A stretch of 64,000 nt of DNA from Rhodanobacter sp. (GCA_004298505.1 SCRO01000046.1:23589-87588); one strand, 5' to 3'. Positions 32,810-41,876 are shown, counted from the first letter of the stretch. Numbers and translations: made by a program. Notes: generated from the sequence alone by a model not told the origin.

Positions 32810-32885
32810 GGGTCGTTAGCTCAGTTGGTAGAGCAGTAGACTTTTAATCTATTGGTCCCGGGTTCGAGTCCCGGACGACCCACCA
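32810..32885 (+). tRNA. tRNA-Lys (anticodon UUU)
   Basis: 76 nt with encoded CCA. The acceptor stem GGGTCGT pairs with ACGACCC, the D-loop is AGCTCAGTTGGTAGAGC, the anticodon loop CTTTTAA has TTT at about 32843-32845, and the T arm is GGTTCGAGTCC. It lies downstream of tol-pal-cpoB, where E. coli also carries lysine tRNAs. Its 3' end abuts an integrase remnant, so it has probably served as an integration site. Confidence 0.97.
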
Positions 32886-32910
32886 ATACGCCATCCGATG
32901 GCATTCAACG

Positions 32911-32953
32911 AAGGCCGGCAAGCCAAGCAACAGCAAGACTTCCGGCCTTTTTC
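32911..32953 (+). terminator. Terminator after tRNA-Lys
   Basis: AAGGCCGG pairs with CCGGCCTT across a 23-nt loop and is followed by a T-run (TTTTTC). Confidence 0.6.
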
Positions 32954-32968
32954 TTGTCCGATACCGTC

Positions 32969-33052
32969 TGGGGGCATCCGTTGCAATCCGGCTGACATCG
33001 GGGGCATGGGGCATTCTTCAATGTGCGATGCCCCCAGCGAGGATGCCCCCAT
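32969..33052. repeat. GGGGGCAT direct/inverted repeats before integrase remnant
   Basis: Two GGGGGCAT copies (about 32971 and 32999) and two ATGCCCCC copies (about 33029 and 33043) are arranged as inverted pairs just before the ATG of the integrase remnant. Such arrays upstream of tRNA-borne integrases are plausible arm-type or autoregulatory sites. That reading is inference. Confidence 0.55.
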
Positions 33053-33240
33053 GCTCACCGATGAGTGGCTGGCATTGCAGACATAGGCGGACGACTACCG
33101 GGTGAAAGTAGAGGCCCGGATGGTTCACGACGCATTTCCCTACGTCGGCGAGCGCCCCGCCGCCGAACTGAGCGCACCGGAGTTCCTGACATCGTGGTTG
33201 CCGCTTCCACCGACGCGGCGGCGATCACGAAGTTTGCTGC
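33051..33240 (+). pseudogene. Tyrosine integrase remnant beside tRNA-Lys
   Basis: A start-like MLTD is followed directly by EWLALQ, a TAG stop, then DDYRVKVEARMVHDAFPYVGERPAAELSAPEFL. This resembles the arm-binding to core-binding part of P4-type integrases (WxxSYxxKVxxxxxxDxFPxIGxRPxxELxAPExL). The sequence between the N-terminal MLTD and EWLALQ is deleted, and the catalytic domain is missing. It lies 165 bp downstream of tRNA-Lys in the usual orientation. Confidence 0.65.
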
Positions 33241-33396
33241 AGGCGCCTCGACTCAGCAGTGAGAGCAGTGAGCCGATTCTTCAGGAATCTTGTGGCTGCT
33301 CAAGATGCTGTTCTGCACTCTGGACGGTAGGCGGAGCGCGGACGCTGAGGTTGCTTGAGAGGTACACCAGCTGTCCGGAGCAGCATCGAGCTGCGT

Positions 33397-34110
33397 TCAG
33401 TCGGACGTGTCGCGGTCGCGCCGGTGCCTGGTCATTCGTTCGATCAGCAGTGGCAGCAGGGCGAGCAGGGCGATGGCACCCAGCGGCAGCAACACCTCGC
33501 GGTGTAGCAGCAAGCCGATACCGAACTTGTCGCTCTGGCTCATCGCGTCGCCCAGACCGGCGCCGATCGAGGTCTCGAAAAGCAGCGATATCGTGCCACC
33601 CAGCCAGCTGGCGCCGAGGAACAGCCACAGCGGACAACGCAGCCATGCCAGCGCCACGGTCACCGCGCCGAACGGCAGTACCGGCACGAAACGCAGAAAC
33701 AGGGTGTAGCTGACCGGGTGCCGTTCGAAGCCGTGATGCAGCCGTGCCACCAGCGGTGGCGGCTGCCGGCTGCCGGGGCCGAACGCGTAGCGACTGGCCA
33801 GATACAGGATCAGCGCGCCCAGGATGAGTCCCACCGACGAGGTCAGGGTGGCGTCGACCACGCCGAAGGCGAAGCCGCCGGCGAGGATGATCACGATGGT
33901 GCCGGGGATGCCGGTGGCTACCCCCAGGGTCAACAACCCGACGTAGGCCAGCCGGCTGAACCAGGGGTGGAGCGCGATCTGCGCGTGCAGCTCGGCCTGA
34001 TGGGCAACCAGCTGGCGCGGGGTCAGGGCATCGAGTGAACCGGAGGCGAACAACACGATGCCCGCCAGCAGCAGCAGGAGCAGCGGTAGCGCGGCACGCC
34101 AGCGGCTCAA
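33397..34110 (-). CDS. TVP38/TMEM64-family membrane protein
   Basis: 237 aa with an N-terminal membrane helix and several further membrane segments. The VTT/SNARE-associated core is visible: GIPGTIVIILAGGFAFGVVDAT and FLRFVPVLPFGAVTVALAW. The family is related to DedA and implicated in lipid scrambling or transport; the specific role here is unknown. Its start overlaps the end of the upstream deaminase gene by 4 nt. About 150 bp of unassigned sequence separates its 3' end from the integrase remnant. Confidence 0.85.
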   Translation of the reverse strand: MSRWRAALPLLLLLLAGIVLFASGSLDALTPRQLVAHQAELHAQIALHPWFSRLAYVGLLTLGVATGIPGTIVIILAGGFAFGVVDATLTSSVGLILGALILYLASRYAFGPGSRQPPPLVARLHHGFERHPVSYTLFLRFVPVLPFGAVTVALAWLRCPLWLFLGASWLGGTISLLFETSIGAGLGDAMSQSDKFGIGLLLHREVLLPLGAIALLALLPLLIERMTRHRRDRDTSD

Positions 34111-34667
34111 TACGAGGGGCCGCTGGTGGCATAGGCAGTGAGCACGTCGCGCGCCTCGTCGCGCAGGATGTCGCGGCGCACGGCGATATGGCGGCGGGTG
34201 AGTTCGCCGATCCAGTCACTCGGCAACGGGCCTTCGTCGAATTCGGTGAGTTCCTCGACATCCTCGGTGCGCGCGCCGATCAGCAACTCGTCGATGCCCG
34301 CCCAGACGCTCGCGCCGTAGCATTGGCAGCAGGGCTGCGAGCTGGTGGCCAGCACGTAGTGGCCGCCATCTTCGTTCAGCCGATGCCTGCCGAGACGCTG
34401 CTGGGCAATCATCATCGCCAGGATTTCCGCGTGCGCCAGCGAGCAGCCCTGCGGCACTACGCGGTTCACGCCGACTGCGACCAGCCGGCCGCTGTGGTCG
34501 TTGAACACCGCCGCACCGAATGGCCCGCCGCCAGCGCGATCCACATTCTGCCGCGACAGTTCGATCGCCAGGCCGACGCGTTCCTCGTCGCTCTGATAAC
34601 GCTTGTTGGTGTCCGCCACCTCACCGATCCACGGCGGCAGGGTCAGATGAATTTGCAAGGGCAGCAT
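34107..34667 (-). CDS. Nucleoside/guanine deaminase-like protein
   Basis: 186 aa of the cytidine/deoxycytidylate deaminase superfamily. Zinc motifs are HAEILAMM (His-Ala-Glu) and PCCQC. The length and the GGPFGAAVFN region resemble guanine deaminase/tRNA-deaminase-like enzymes, but the substrate is not certain. It overlaps the TVP38 gene by 4 nt, making a two-gene unit. Confidence 0.8.
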   Translation of the reverse strand: MLPLQIHLTLPPWIGEVADTNKRYQSDEERVGLAIELSRQNVDRAGGGPFGAAVFNDHSGRLVAVGVNRVVPQGCSLAHAEILAMMIAQQRLGRHRLNEDGGHYVLATSSQPCCQCYGASVWAGIDELLIGARTEDVEELTEFDEGPLPSDWIGELTRRHIAVRRDILRDEARDVLTAYATSGPSY

Positions 34668-34712
34668 GTTGGTTCGGCCAGATGAAGTTTCAAACAGCTT
34701 GAGGAGATTCGA

Positions 34713-34761
34713 CGATCGTCGCCGCGACGATCGTTTTCCTTCCCCCGCAGAGCGGGGGAAG
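34713..34761. repeat. Two adjacent perfect hairpins downstream of glnS
   Basis: CGATCGTCG-CCG-CGACGATCG (34713-34733), followed by TTTT on the plus strand, and CTTCCCCCGC-AGA-GCGGGGGAAG (34739-34761). Both are perfect stems with 3-nt loops. They sit between glnS and the deaminase gene and may form a terminator/processing region. The second looks like a REP unit. Confidence 0.7.
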
Positions 34762-34854
34762 CGTATGCAACGACTCGCGGCGGCTGCATGCTTCGCGAAA
34801 ATCCTGTGGATCTGGGTTCAGGCATCGCTTGGCCGCGTAAATAGTTCCTTCCGT

Positions 34855-36618
34855 TCACTGGTTAACGTTGCGCGCCCATACGTCGCGCAAGGTCACCGTG
34901 CGGTTGAAGACCGGTGCGTCGGCGCGATGGTCGACGCGGTCGGCCACGAAATAGCCCAGGCGCTCGAACTGGAAGCGTTGTTCTGGCGCAACGTTCGCCG
35001 CGGCGGGCTCCAGCCAGCCCTGTACCACGTGCTTGGCCTCGGGATTGATGTGTTCGAGCCAGCTCTTGCCGTCTTCCTCGCTGTCCGGCGCCGCTGCGTT
35101 GAACAGGCGATCGTAGAGACGAACCTCGGTGGCCACCGCATGCTTCGCGCTGACCCAGTGGATGGTTCCCTTCACCTTGCGCTCGGCGCCGGGCAGGCCG
35201 TGGCGGGTTTGCGGATCGAGCGTGCCGTGCAGTTCGGTCACCTGGCCCTCGGCGTCCTTGATGATGTCGGTGCATTTCACGATGCCCACACCGCGCAGAC
35301 GTACCTCGCCCTCGGGCTTGAGCCGGTGGAATCCCTTCGGCGGTACCTCGGCGAAGTCGTCACGTTCGATCCACACCTCGCGCGCGAACGGCACTTCGCG
35401 CGTGCCGAAGCTCTCGTCCTTGGGATGATTCGGGAAGCACAGCGTTTCCTCGTGGCCTTCCGGCACGTTGGTCAGCACCAGCTTCAGCGGATCGAGCACC
35501 GCCATGCGCCGCGCGGCGGTGGCGTCCAGATCCTCGCGGATGCAGCCCTCCAGCACGGCATAGTCGATCACGCTGTTCTGTTTGCTCACGCCCACGCGCT
35601 CGATCAGCAGGCGCAGCCCGGTCGGCGTGAAGCCGCGCCGACGCAGCCCGCGCAGCGTGTTCATGCGCGGGTCGTCCCAGCCGTCCACGAACTTCTCGCT
35701 GACCAGCTGGGCCAGCTTGCGCTTGCTGGTGATCGAGTAGCTGAGGTTCAAGCGCGAAAATTCGATCTGGCGCGGTTTGGCCGGCTGGGTGGGCAGGCCC
35801 GCGTCGAGCAGCGGCTGCCACAGCTCAGGGTGGTTCGGCAGGTCGACCTTGTCGACGAACCAGTCGTACAGCGGGCGGTGATCCTCGAACTCCAGCGTGC
35901 ACAATGAATGGGTGATGCCTTCCAGCGCATCGGACAGGCAGTGCGCGTAGTCGTACATCGGGTAGATCGGCCACGCATCGCCGGTGTTCTGGTGGACGAC
36001 CTTGCGTACCCGGTAGATTGCCGGGTCGCGCAGGTTGATGTTGCCCGAGGCCATGTCTATCTTCGCGCGTAGCGTCTTGCTGCCGTCGGCGAATTCACCG
36101 GCGCGCATGCGCCGGAACAGATCAAGGCTTTCCTCCACCGAACGCCCGCGATACGGCGAGTCGCGGCCTGGTTCGGTCAGCGTGCCGCGGTACAGGCGCA
36201 CCTGCTCGGCGTCGAGGTCGTCGACGTAGGCCACGCCGTCCTCGATCAGCTTGCAGGCGGCGCGGTAGAACACCTCGAAGTAATCCGAGGCATGCCGCAG
36301 TTCATGCCATTGGAAACCGAGCCAGTGCACATCGTCCTTGATGCCCTCGACGAATTCGGGGTCTTCCTTGCCCGGGTTGGTGTCGTCCAGGCGCAGGTTG
36401 CACCAGCCGCTGAACTCTTTCGCGATGCCGAAGCTCAGGCAGATCGCCTTGGCATGGCCGATGTGCAGGTAGCCGTTCGGCTCCGGCGGAAAGCGGGTGT
36501 GGATTGCCGTGTGCTTGCCCGACGCCAGGTCGTCGCGCACGATCTGCCGGATGAAATCCTGGTGCGTCGTGGCCGCCGCGGGCGGGGTGGACGCAAGGAC
36601 GGGGTTATCGTTCGACAT
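34855..36618 (-). CDS. glnS: Glutaminyl-tRNA synthetase
   Basis: 587 aa class I synthetase from [22 protein letters not shown] is at 52-55 ([11 protein letters not shown]), and the KMSKS-equivalent is [10 protein letters not shown]. Two C-terminal beta-barrel anticodon-binding domains follow. It charges tRNA-Gln directly. The ORF-track start at 36747 adds 43 residues overlapping the divergent DUF2007 gene and is rejected. Confidence 0.96.
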   Translation of the reverse strand: MSNDNPVLASTPPAAATTHQDFIRQIVRDDLASGKHTAIHTRFPPEPNGYLHIGHAKAICLSFGIAKEFSGWCNLRLDDTNPGKEDPEFVEGIKDDVHWLGFQWHELRHASDYFEVFYRAACKLIEDGVAYVDDLDAEQVRLYRGTLTEPGRDSPYRGRSVEESLDLFRRMRAGEFADGSKTLRAKIDMASGNINLRDPAIYRVRKVVHQNTGDAWPIYPMYDYAHCLSDALEGITHSLCTLEFEDHRPLYDWFVDKVDLPNHPELWQPLLDAGLPTQPAKPRQIEFSRLNLSYSITSKRKLAQLVSEKFVDGWDDPRMNTLRGLRRRGFTPTGLRLLIERVGVSKQNSVIDYAVLEGCIREDLDATAARRMAVLDPLKLVLTNVPEGHEETLCFPNHPKDESFGTREVPFAREVWIERDDFAEVPPKGFHRLKPEGEVRLRGVGIVKCTDIIKDAEGQVTELHGTLDPQTRHGLPGAERKVKGTIHWVSAKHAVATEVRLYDRLFNAAAPDSEEDGKSWLEHINPEAKHVVQGWLEPAAANVAPEQRFQFERLGYFVADRVDHRADAPVFNRTVTLRDVWARNVNQ

Positions 36619-36739
36619 CGGGCGACGCTCGCGAGCGGTGGCGGAAACGACCAAGTTTACCCTTTCGCCCGTGCCAGGCGCAGGGCAGGTACCCTGCGCG
36701 GCCTTGCTCTGCCACGCGCGGCGGGTTAGCGTGGATGCC

Positions 36740-37018
36740 ATGCACATCGTCTACCGCGCCGAAAACCTGTTCGATGCCCATCTGGTCAAGGATGCGCTGG
36801 CGGCCGCCGAGATCCCGGCGCATATCGCCGGCGAGTATCTCACCGGCGGCGTGGGCCAGCTGCCGGCGATGGATTACATCGCGGTAATGGTGCCCGATTC
36901 GAGCATGCCTCGGGCCCAAGCCGTCGTGCACGAGGTCGAGGCCACGTTGAGCGAAGCGCGCCAGGCGATACAGGACATCGGCGCACTGCCCGACGATCCG
37001 CTGGTCATGCCCTGCTGA
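36740..37018 (+). CDS. DUF2007-type small protein
   Basis: 92 aa from [20 protein letters not shown]. The pattern (an N-terminal beta strand, [18 protein letters not shown], then [16 protein letters not shown]) matches the DUF2007 putative signal-transducing domain, which resembles a small ACT/PII-like fold. No function is established. It is divergent from glnS and 35 bp before ldcA. Confidence 0.75.
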   Translation: MHIVYRAENLFDAHLVKDALAAAEIPAHIAGEYLTGGVGQLPAMDYIAVMVPDSSMPRAQAVVHEVEATLSEARQAIQDIGALPDDPLVMPC

Positions 37019-37053
37019 GAGGCTGTGAAAAAATCGCCCACCTACTGCGAACA

Positions 37054-38004
37054 ATGCATCCAGCCCATATCCGACTGATTGCCCCTTCCGGCCATGCTTG
37101 CGATGCCGCCGCCATGGCCCGCGGCGTGGCCCGGCTGCGCGAGGCGGGTTGCATGGTGGAGCGTACCGAGGTACTCGACCGGGTCGAACTGCGCTTTGCC
37201 GGCAGCGATGCCGAGCGTGCCGCGGATATCAACGCGCTGGCGACGCTGGACATCCTGCCGGATATCGCCCTGGCCACGCGCGGTGGCTACGGCGTAGGGC
37301 GGTTGCTGGCGCGGCTGAATTACGGCGCCTTGCGCGAGCGCCTGCACGACGCACCGCTGGCCCTCGTCGGCCACAGCGATTTCACCGCCTTGCAATTGGC
37401 GCTGCATGCCATGAGCGGCCTGTGCACGTTCAGTGGGCCCCTGCTGGCAGATCTCGGCGCCGAAGCGCGCAGCGAGTCCACCTGGCGGCAATTCTGGGCC
37501 ACGCTGACCTCGCCGGCCACGAATGTGGCGTGGAGCAGCCGCACCGAGGCCGATCTCGACCTGCATGGGCCGCTATGGGGTGGCAATCTCGCCGTGCTGT
37601 GCAGCCTGCTGGGTACGCCGTACTTCCCCACGATCGAGGGCGGCATCCTGTTCGTCGAGGATGTTTGCGAATCGCCGTACCGGATCGAGCGGATGCTCTA
37701 CCAGTTGCACCAGTCCGGCGTGCTGGCCCGGCAGCAGGCGCTGCTGCTGGGCAACTTCAGCCAGTGCGAGCCCGGCAGCCGCGACAACGGCTACAACCTG
37801 GCCGCTGCATTCGCCCAGATTCGCGCCGTGGCCGGCATCCCGCTGATCGACGGCCTGCCGCACGGCCATGCGGGCCAGCAGCTCACGCTGCCGTTCGGCG
37901 CGCCCGCGCGGCTGCGCGTGGATGGCCACGCGGCACGGCTGCAGGTGAGCGGCTATCCGCATCTCGACGGTGTCGTTTGGGTCAGCGGCGCCGAAAACCC
38001 GTAA
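37054..38004 (+). CDS. ldcA: LD-carboxypeptidase (peptidase S66)
   Basis: 316 aa. The Ser-Glu-His triad of family S66 is visible: Ser108 in GHSDF, Glu in FVEDVCESPYRIERML, and His in LPHGHAGQQLTLPFG. It removes the terminal D-Ala from murein tetrapeptides during cytoplasmic recycling. No signal peptide, as expected. A TAAAAT -10-like box for ribH overlaps its last codons. Confidence 0.92.
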   Translation: MHPAHIRLIAPSGHACDAAAMARGVARLREAGCMVERTEVLDRVELRFAGSDAERAADINALATLDILPDIALATRGGYGVGRLLARLNYGALRERLHDAPLALVGHSDFTALQLALHAMSGLCTFSGPLLADLGAEARSESTWRQFWATLTSPATNVAWSSRTEADLDLHGPLWGGNLAVLCSLLGTPYFPTIEGGILFVEDVCESPYRIERMLYQLHQSGVLARQQALLLGNFSQCEPGSRDNGYNLAAAFAQIRAVAGIPLIDGLPHGHAGQQLTLPFGAPARLRVDGHAARLQVSGYPHLDGVVWVSGAENP

Positions 38005-38045
38005 AATAGGCGGCCCACACGGGCTGGTCCCCAGGAAACCCAAGC

Positions 38046-38507
38046 ATGAAAACCATCGAAGGCGATTTCGCCACGCCCAAGGGCCGTTTTGCCATCGTCG
38101 CCGGCCGCTTCAACGGCTTCGTCGTGGAGGCGCTGGTGGCCGGCGCGCGCGACGTGTTGCTGCGCCATGGCGTGAAGGATGACGCGATCGACCTGATCCG
38201 CGTTCCCGGGGCCTGGGAAATCGCGCTGGCGGCCAACAAGCTGGCACATTCCGGCAAGTACGTGGTGGTGATCGCGTTGGGCGCGGTGATCCGCGGCGCC
38301 ACCCCGCACTTCGATTTTGTCGCCGGTGAATGCGCCAAGGGCCTGGCTCAGGCCGCCTACGGCTCCGGCGTGCCGGTCGCGTTCGGCGTGCTGACCACCG
38401 ACAGCATCGAGCAGGCGATCGAGCGCTCCGGCACCAAGGCCGGCAACAAGGGTGTCGACGCCGCGCTGGCCGCGCTGGAAATGGTCAACCTGTACGGGAA
38501 ACTCTGA
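38046..38507 (+). CDS. ribH: 6,7-dimethyl-8-ribityllumazine synthase
   Basis: 153 aa. It condenses the ribityl-aminouracil with dihydroxybutanone phosphate in riboflavin synthesis. Conserved stretches are [41 protein letters not shown] and [23 protein letters not shown] precedes the ATG. The stop overlaps the nusB start (TGATG), the conserved ribH-nusB pair. Confidence 0.96.
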   Translation: MKTIEGDFATPKGRFAIVAGRFNGFVVEALVAGARDVLLRHGVKDDAIDLIRVPGAWEIALAANKLAHSGKYVVVIALGAVIRGATPHFDFVAGECAKGLAQAAYGSGVPVAFGVLTTDSIEQAIERSGTKAGNKGVDAALAALEMVNLYGKL

Positions 38508-38953
38508 TGGCGCAGCCGGCGCACGGGCTCAATCTGCAGGCACGTTCGCGTGCCCGCCGCCGCGCGCTGCAGGCGTTGTATGCGTGGCAGCTCAGCGGCA
38601 GCCACATGAACGCGGTGATCGAGCAGTTCCGTCACGAGCAGGACATGCAAGTGGCCGACCTCGAGTATTTCGAGGACCTGCTGCATGGCGTGGAAAAGAA
38701 CGTCGACGCGCTCGACACCTCCCTGCGCCCGCACCTCGACCGCGAGGTGGCGCAGGTCGATCCGATCGAGCGCGCCGTATTGCGGCTGGCCGCGTATGAG
38801 CTGAAATACCGCCCCGACGTGCCTTATCGCGTGGTGCTCAACGAGGCAATCGAGGTCACCAAGCGCTTCGGCGCCGATCATGGCCACAGCTATGTCAACG
38901 GCGTGCTGGACAAACTCGCGGCCGAGCTGCGCGCGGTCGAGAAGCGCGGCTGA
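38507..38953 (+). CDS. nusB: Transcription antitermination factor NusB
   Basis: 148 aa. An Arg-rich N-terminus (QARSRARRRALQALYAWQLSG) is followed by the all-helical NusB fold ending VPYRVVLNEAIEVTKRFGADHGHSYVNGVLDKLA. It works with NusE in rRNA antitermination. ATG 38507 shares a nucleotide with the ribH stop. Confidence 0.95.
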   Translation: MAQPAHGLNLQARSRARRRALQALYAWQLSGSHMNAVIEQFRHEQDMQVADLEYFEDLLHGVEKNVDALDTSLRPHLDREVAQVDPIERAVLRLAAYELKYRPDVPYRVVLNEAIEVTKRFGADHGHSYVNGVLDKLAAELRAVEKRG

Positions 38954-38996
38954 TGAGCGGCGGCAACGCGAGCGCATTCACCGACCAGCTCGTGCC

Positions 38997-39128
38997 GGCA
39001 TTGGAAACCGAGTCGATCCGGCAAACGCCGCGTCGATCCGTGTCGCGGTGAAGGCGGGCTTTCGTCTTGCGCACGAATCCACCCGGCAAGACGAGCCCGT
39101 CCAGGTGTTCGTGCACGACGATGGGTGA
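38997..39128 (+). pseudogene. GNAT acetyltransferase C-terminal remnant
   Basis: The frame reads VDPANAASIRVAVKAGFRLAHE then DEPVQVFVHDDG and a stop. This is the NxASIRVxEKxGF signature of the C-terminal end of RimJ/GNAT acetyltransferases. The rest of the domain is absent. It sits in the gap between nusB and thiL and ends within a few bases of the possible thiL starts. Confidence 0.55.
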
Positions 39129-39141
39129 CGCTACGACAGCG

Positions 39142-40107
39142 ATGGAATTCGACCTGATCGAACTGATCCGCCAACGCACCGCGCAGCCGCGCGACGATGT
39201 GCGCCTGGGTATCGGCGATGATGCTGCCGTGCTGGCCGTGCCGGCTGGACAGGAGCTGGCGGTAGCCATCGACACCCTGGTTGACGGGGTGCACTTCCCA
39301 CGCGGCACGGCACCGGCCGACATCGGTTGGAAGGCGCTGGCAGTGAACCTGTCCGATCTCGCCGCGATGGGCGCCAGCCCGGCCTGGGCCCTGCTGAGCT
39401 TGACCCTGCCGCAAGCCGACAGCGCGTTTGTCGAAGGTTTCGTCGAGGGCTTTGTCCAGTTGGCGCAGCCGCATCGGCTGGCCCTGGTCGGTGGCGACAC
39501 CACGCGTGGACCATTGACCGTCAGCATCGCGGTGCACGGCTTCGTGCCGCCAGGCCAGGCGCTGACCCGGCAGGGCGCGCGCGTCGGCGATGTCGTGCTG
39601 GTCACCGGCACGCTCGGCGATGCCGCCGCCGGGCTGCACGTTCTGCAACAACCCGCGCGGCATGACGATGGCAGCAGCCTGCGTGAATTCCTGGTCGGCC
39701 GACTCAATCGCCCCACCGCACGCGTGGCTGCCGGCATCGCGCTGCGCGAGCAGGCGCATGCGTGCATCGACGTATCCGATGGCCTGCTCGCTGATCTCGG
39801 CCACATCTGCACCGCCAGCGGTGTCGGTGCCGAAATCGATGCTGCCTTATTGCCGCGCTCCTCGGCGCTGCTCGGTCTGTACGACAACACCACCGCGCTG
39901 CAGTTTGCCCTCAGCGGCGGCGACGATTACGAGCTGTGCTTCTGCGTACCGGCCAGTCGCCTGGCCCAGGTGCAGGCCGACCTGTCCCGCCTCGGCGGCG
40001 GCGCCACCCGGATCGGTCGCATCGTGGCAGGCGCGGGCGTGCGCGTGCGCGGGCGTGACGGGACCTGGTTGGAGTCTGGATCATCGGGCTGGGAGCATTT
40101 CGCATGA
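39142..40107 (+). CDS. thiL: Thiamine-monophosphate kinase
   Basis: 321 aa from MEFDLIELIRQ; ATG 39121 is an alternative start and neither has a strong Shine-Dalgarno. Motifs are GIGDDAAVL, DTLVDGVHFPRGT, KALAVNLSDLAAMGA, GGDTTRG and DVSDGLLADLGHI. It phosphorylates thiamine monophosphate to the active diphosphate. The stop overlaps the pgpA start by 4 nt (ATGA), the usual nusB-thiL-pgpA order. Confidence 0.94.
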   Translation: MEFDLIELIRQRTAQPRDDVRLGIGDDAAVLAVPAGQELAVAIDTLVDGVHFPRGTAPADIGWKALAVNLSDLAAMGASPAWALLSLTLPQADSAFVEGFVEGFVQLAQPHRLALVGGDTTRGPLTVSIAVHGFVPPGQALTRQGARVGDVVLVTGTLGDAAAGLHVLQQPARHDDGSSLREFLVGRLNRPTARVAAGIALREQAHACIDVSDGLLADLGHICTASGVGAEIDAALLPRSSALLGLYDNTTALQFALSGGDDYELCFCVPASRLAQVQADLSRLGGGATRIGRIVAGAGVRVRGRDGTWLESGSSGWEHFA

Positions 40108-40628
40108 GTGCCAGGAAAAATCTGAGTGGCGAACAACGGCGAGCCTTGCTCGCCACCCCGGCGGGCTGGCTGGCCTGCGGCTTCGGCTCTGGTCTGGCGC
40201 CGGTGGCGCAAGGCAGCTTCGGTTCGCTGGCCGCGCTGTTGCCGTGGTTGCTGTTGCGCCAGTTGCCGTTGTCGATTTACCTGATCGTGCTGCTGGTCGG
40301 CTTTGGAATCGGTGTATGGGCGTGCGACGTGGCCGGCCGTGCACTCCATGTCGAGGACCACCGCAGCCTGGTCTGGGACGAATTCATCGGCCAGTGGATT
40401 GCGCTGATTCCACTGCTGCTTCCATCACTGCTGCCGGCCGACGATTTTCGCTGGTGGATGCTGGTGCCCGGCTTCGTGTTGTTCCGCCTGTTCGACGTGT
40501 GGAAGCCGTGGCCCATTCGCTGGTTTGATCGCCGGGTCAAGGGTGGCGTCGGGGTGATGATCGATGACGTAGTGGCGGGTTTTTTTGCCGCGGTGGTGTT
40601 GGCGATCGGGCTTCATTTCATGCCCTGA
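40104..40628 (+). CDS. pgpA: Phosphatidylglycerophosphatase A
   Basis: 174 aa integral membrane enzyme. Conserved features are the N-terminal GSGLAPVAQGSFGSLAALLPW, the acidic WDEFIGQWIAL motif, and RLFDVWKPWPIRWFDRRVKGGVGVMIDDVVAG. It dephosphorylates phosphatidylglycerophosphate to phosphatidylglycerol. Its 3' end abuts a TonB-receptor fragment on the other strand. Confidence 0.93.
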   Translation: MSARKNLSGEQRRALLATPAGWLACGFGSGLAPVAQGSFGSLAALLPWLLLRQLPLSIYLIVLLVGFGIGVWACDVAGRALHVEDHRSLVWDEFIGQWIALIPLLLPSLLPADDFRWWMLVPGFVLFRLFDVWKPWPIRWFDRRVKGGVGVMIDDVVAGFFAAVVLAIGLHFMP

Positions 40629-40649
40629 ATGGTTGGCGTTGGCATCGGC

Positions 40650-41040
40650 GGGAAACACGTAGGCGCCGCCGTTGCCCAGCTCGGCGCCGCTCTTGGTGTT
40701 GATGTCGATCCCCGCGGCGGTGCGCAGGCCGTACTGTGCGGGGAGCGCGCCGTCGAGTAGCTTCACGCTCTTGATAGTGCGCACGTCCAAGGTCTGGCCG
40801 AAGCCGGAGATCGACTCGGGAATGATCACCCCGTTGATCCGATACTGCAGGTTGGCGTGATCGCCACGCACGTAGATGTTGCCGGCATTGCCCTGCACTA
40901 CGCCCGGCGCTTGCAGCGGTACCTGGTTGAGCGGGGTGGATGCGCCCAGCGGCAGTTGGGCAATCGCCTTCTGGTCGATCACGTACTGGCTGCTGCCGGT
41001 TTCCGGCGACAATGCATTGCGCGCCTAGTCCAGTGCTGTC
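40650..41040 (-). pseudogene. TonB-dependent receptor plug-domain fragment
   Basis: The minus frame reads ARNALSPETGSSQYVIDQ, PLNQVPLQAPGVVQGNAGNI, VRGDHANLQYRINGVIIPE and ALPAQYGLRTAAGIDINTKSGA. This is the plug of a TonB-dependent receptor. An in-frame TAG sits just upstream, where CAG would be expected (LD-stop-ARN), the N-terminal signal is absent, and the barrel is lost where it meets the pgpA end. It is a clear remnant. Coordinates of both edges are approximate. Confidence 0.75.
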
Positions 41041-41077
41041 GAGACCTCGCAGTAGACAGCCACGACGAAACAACCGC

Positions 41078-41827
41078 TTACCGCAAGGCACGATCAAGCA
41101 GTGCGGTTGCCCACATCAAGAACAAACCGGCAGACGCTCCCAATACTGGCGCGAAGCGATTGCTCGCTCCGAGGCTTTGCCACAAACCCGGAATGACATC
41201 TGCGAGGGCCAGATAGATCGTTGCGCCTGCGGCCAAGGCAAGACTGGAGCCAATGAAGACCAGCGAATGCCCGATCGCCGTCATGCCGATCGCCCCCAGC
41301 GGAATGGCCAGCGTCGTGGCCACCGAAAGGGCGAACGCACGCTTGGGCGCAAAACCACCAGCTACCAGGACGCCCGCATTTCCTGCTTCCCGGGGCAATT
41401 CGTGCAGCAGGATAGCCAAAGCCACCAAGACGCCAGGCGTCGGCCCTATCTCGAAACTCGCACCAATCACGATGCCATCCACCAAGTGGTGCGCACAGTC
41501 CCCGACGATGGTCATCTTGGCGAATGTGGCGGTGGCTGCGGCGCGGTTCATGGCGCGCAGGACGCATTCGACGCCCAGCAAACCAAGCATGCCGACAGCG
41601 AGACATGCGCCCAACCGTGTGGCCGAGACGCCGCGTCCGATGGCCTCAGGCATCATGTGAAGCAGCGCATCCCCGAGCAGCAGGCCTGCGGCCGTCGCCT
41701 GCATCCAGGGCAACCACTGCCGAAGGCAGGCCGCTCGTATCCAGACGACGAGCCGGCTGACCAGTGCCGCACAGGCCACGACGACAGAGGCGACGATCGC
41801 GCCCGCCGTGCTTTCCAAAGGTGTCAT
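41078..41827 (-). CDS. ZIP-family metal transporter
   Basis: 249 aa, about eight membrane segments. The ZIP metal sites are visible in HHLVDGIVIGASFE and HELPREAGNAGVL, matching the paired helix IV/V motifs (the usual GD of helix V is GN here). It probably imports zinc or another divalent ion. A Zur-like palindrome lies 34 bp upstream of the start, which supports zinc. It is an intact island among remnants. Confidence 0.85.
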   Translation of the reverse strand: MTPLESTAGAIVASVVVACAALVSRLVVWIRAACLRQWLPWMQATAAGLLLGDALLHMMPEAIGRGVSATRLGACLAVGMLGLLGVECVLRAMNRAAATATFAKMTIVGDCAHHLVDGIVIGASFEIGPTPGVLVALAILLHELPREAGNAGVLVAGGFAPKRAFALSVATTLAIPLGAIGMTAIGHSLVFIGSSLALAAGATIYLALADVIPGLWQSLGASNRFAPVLGASAGLFLMWATALLDRALR

Positions 41828-41857
41828 TTCAGGGCGCTAGAAGTTATAGAATCTCTG

Positions 41858-41876
41858 TATGTTATAATATAACGCT
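41858..41876. promoter_or_regulatory. Zur-like operator of the ZIP gene
   Basis: TATGTTATAATATAACGCT contains the inverted repeat GTTATA-A-TATAAC (41861-41873), which closely matches the enterobacterial Zur box core (TGTTATAATATAACA). It overlaps the likely promoter of the minus-strand ZIP transporter. Confidence 0.65.

Noticed and set aside
33102-33713. 203-aa plus ORF as a gene
   Set aside because: Only the first 35 or so residues resemble an integrase; the rest is antisense to the TVP38-family gene.
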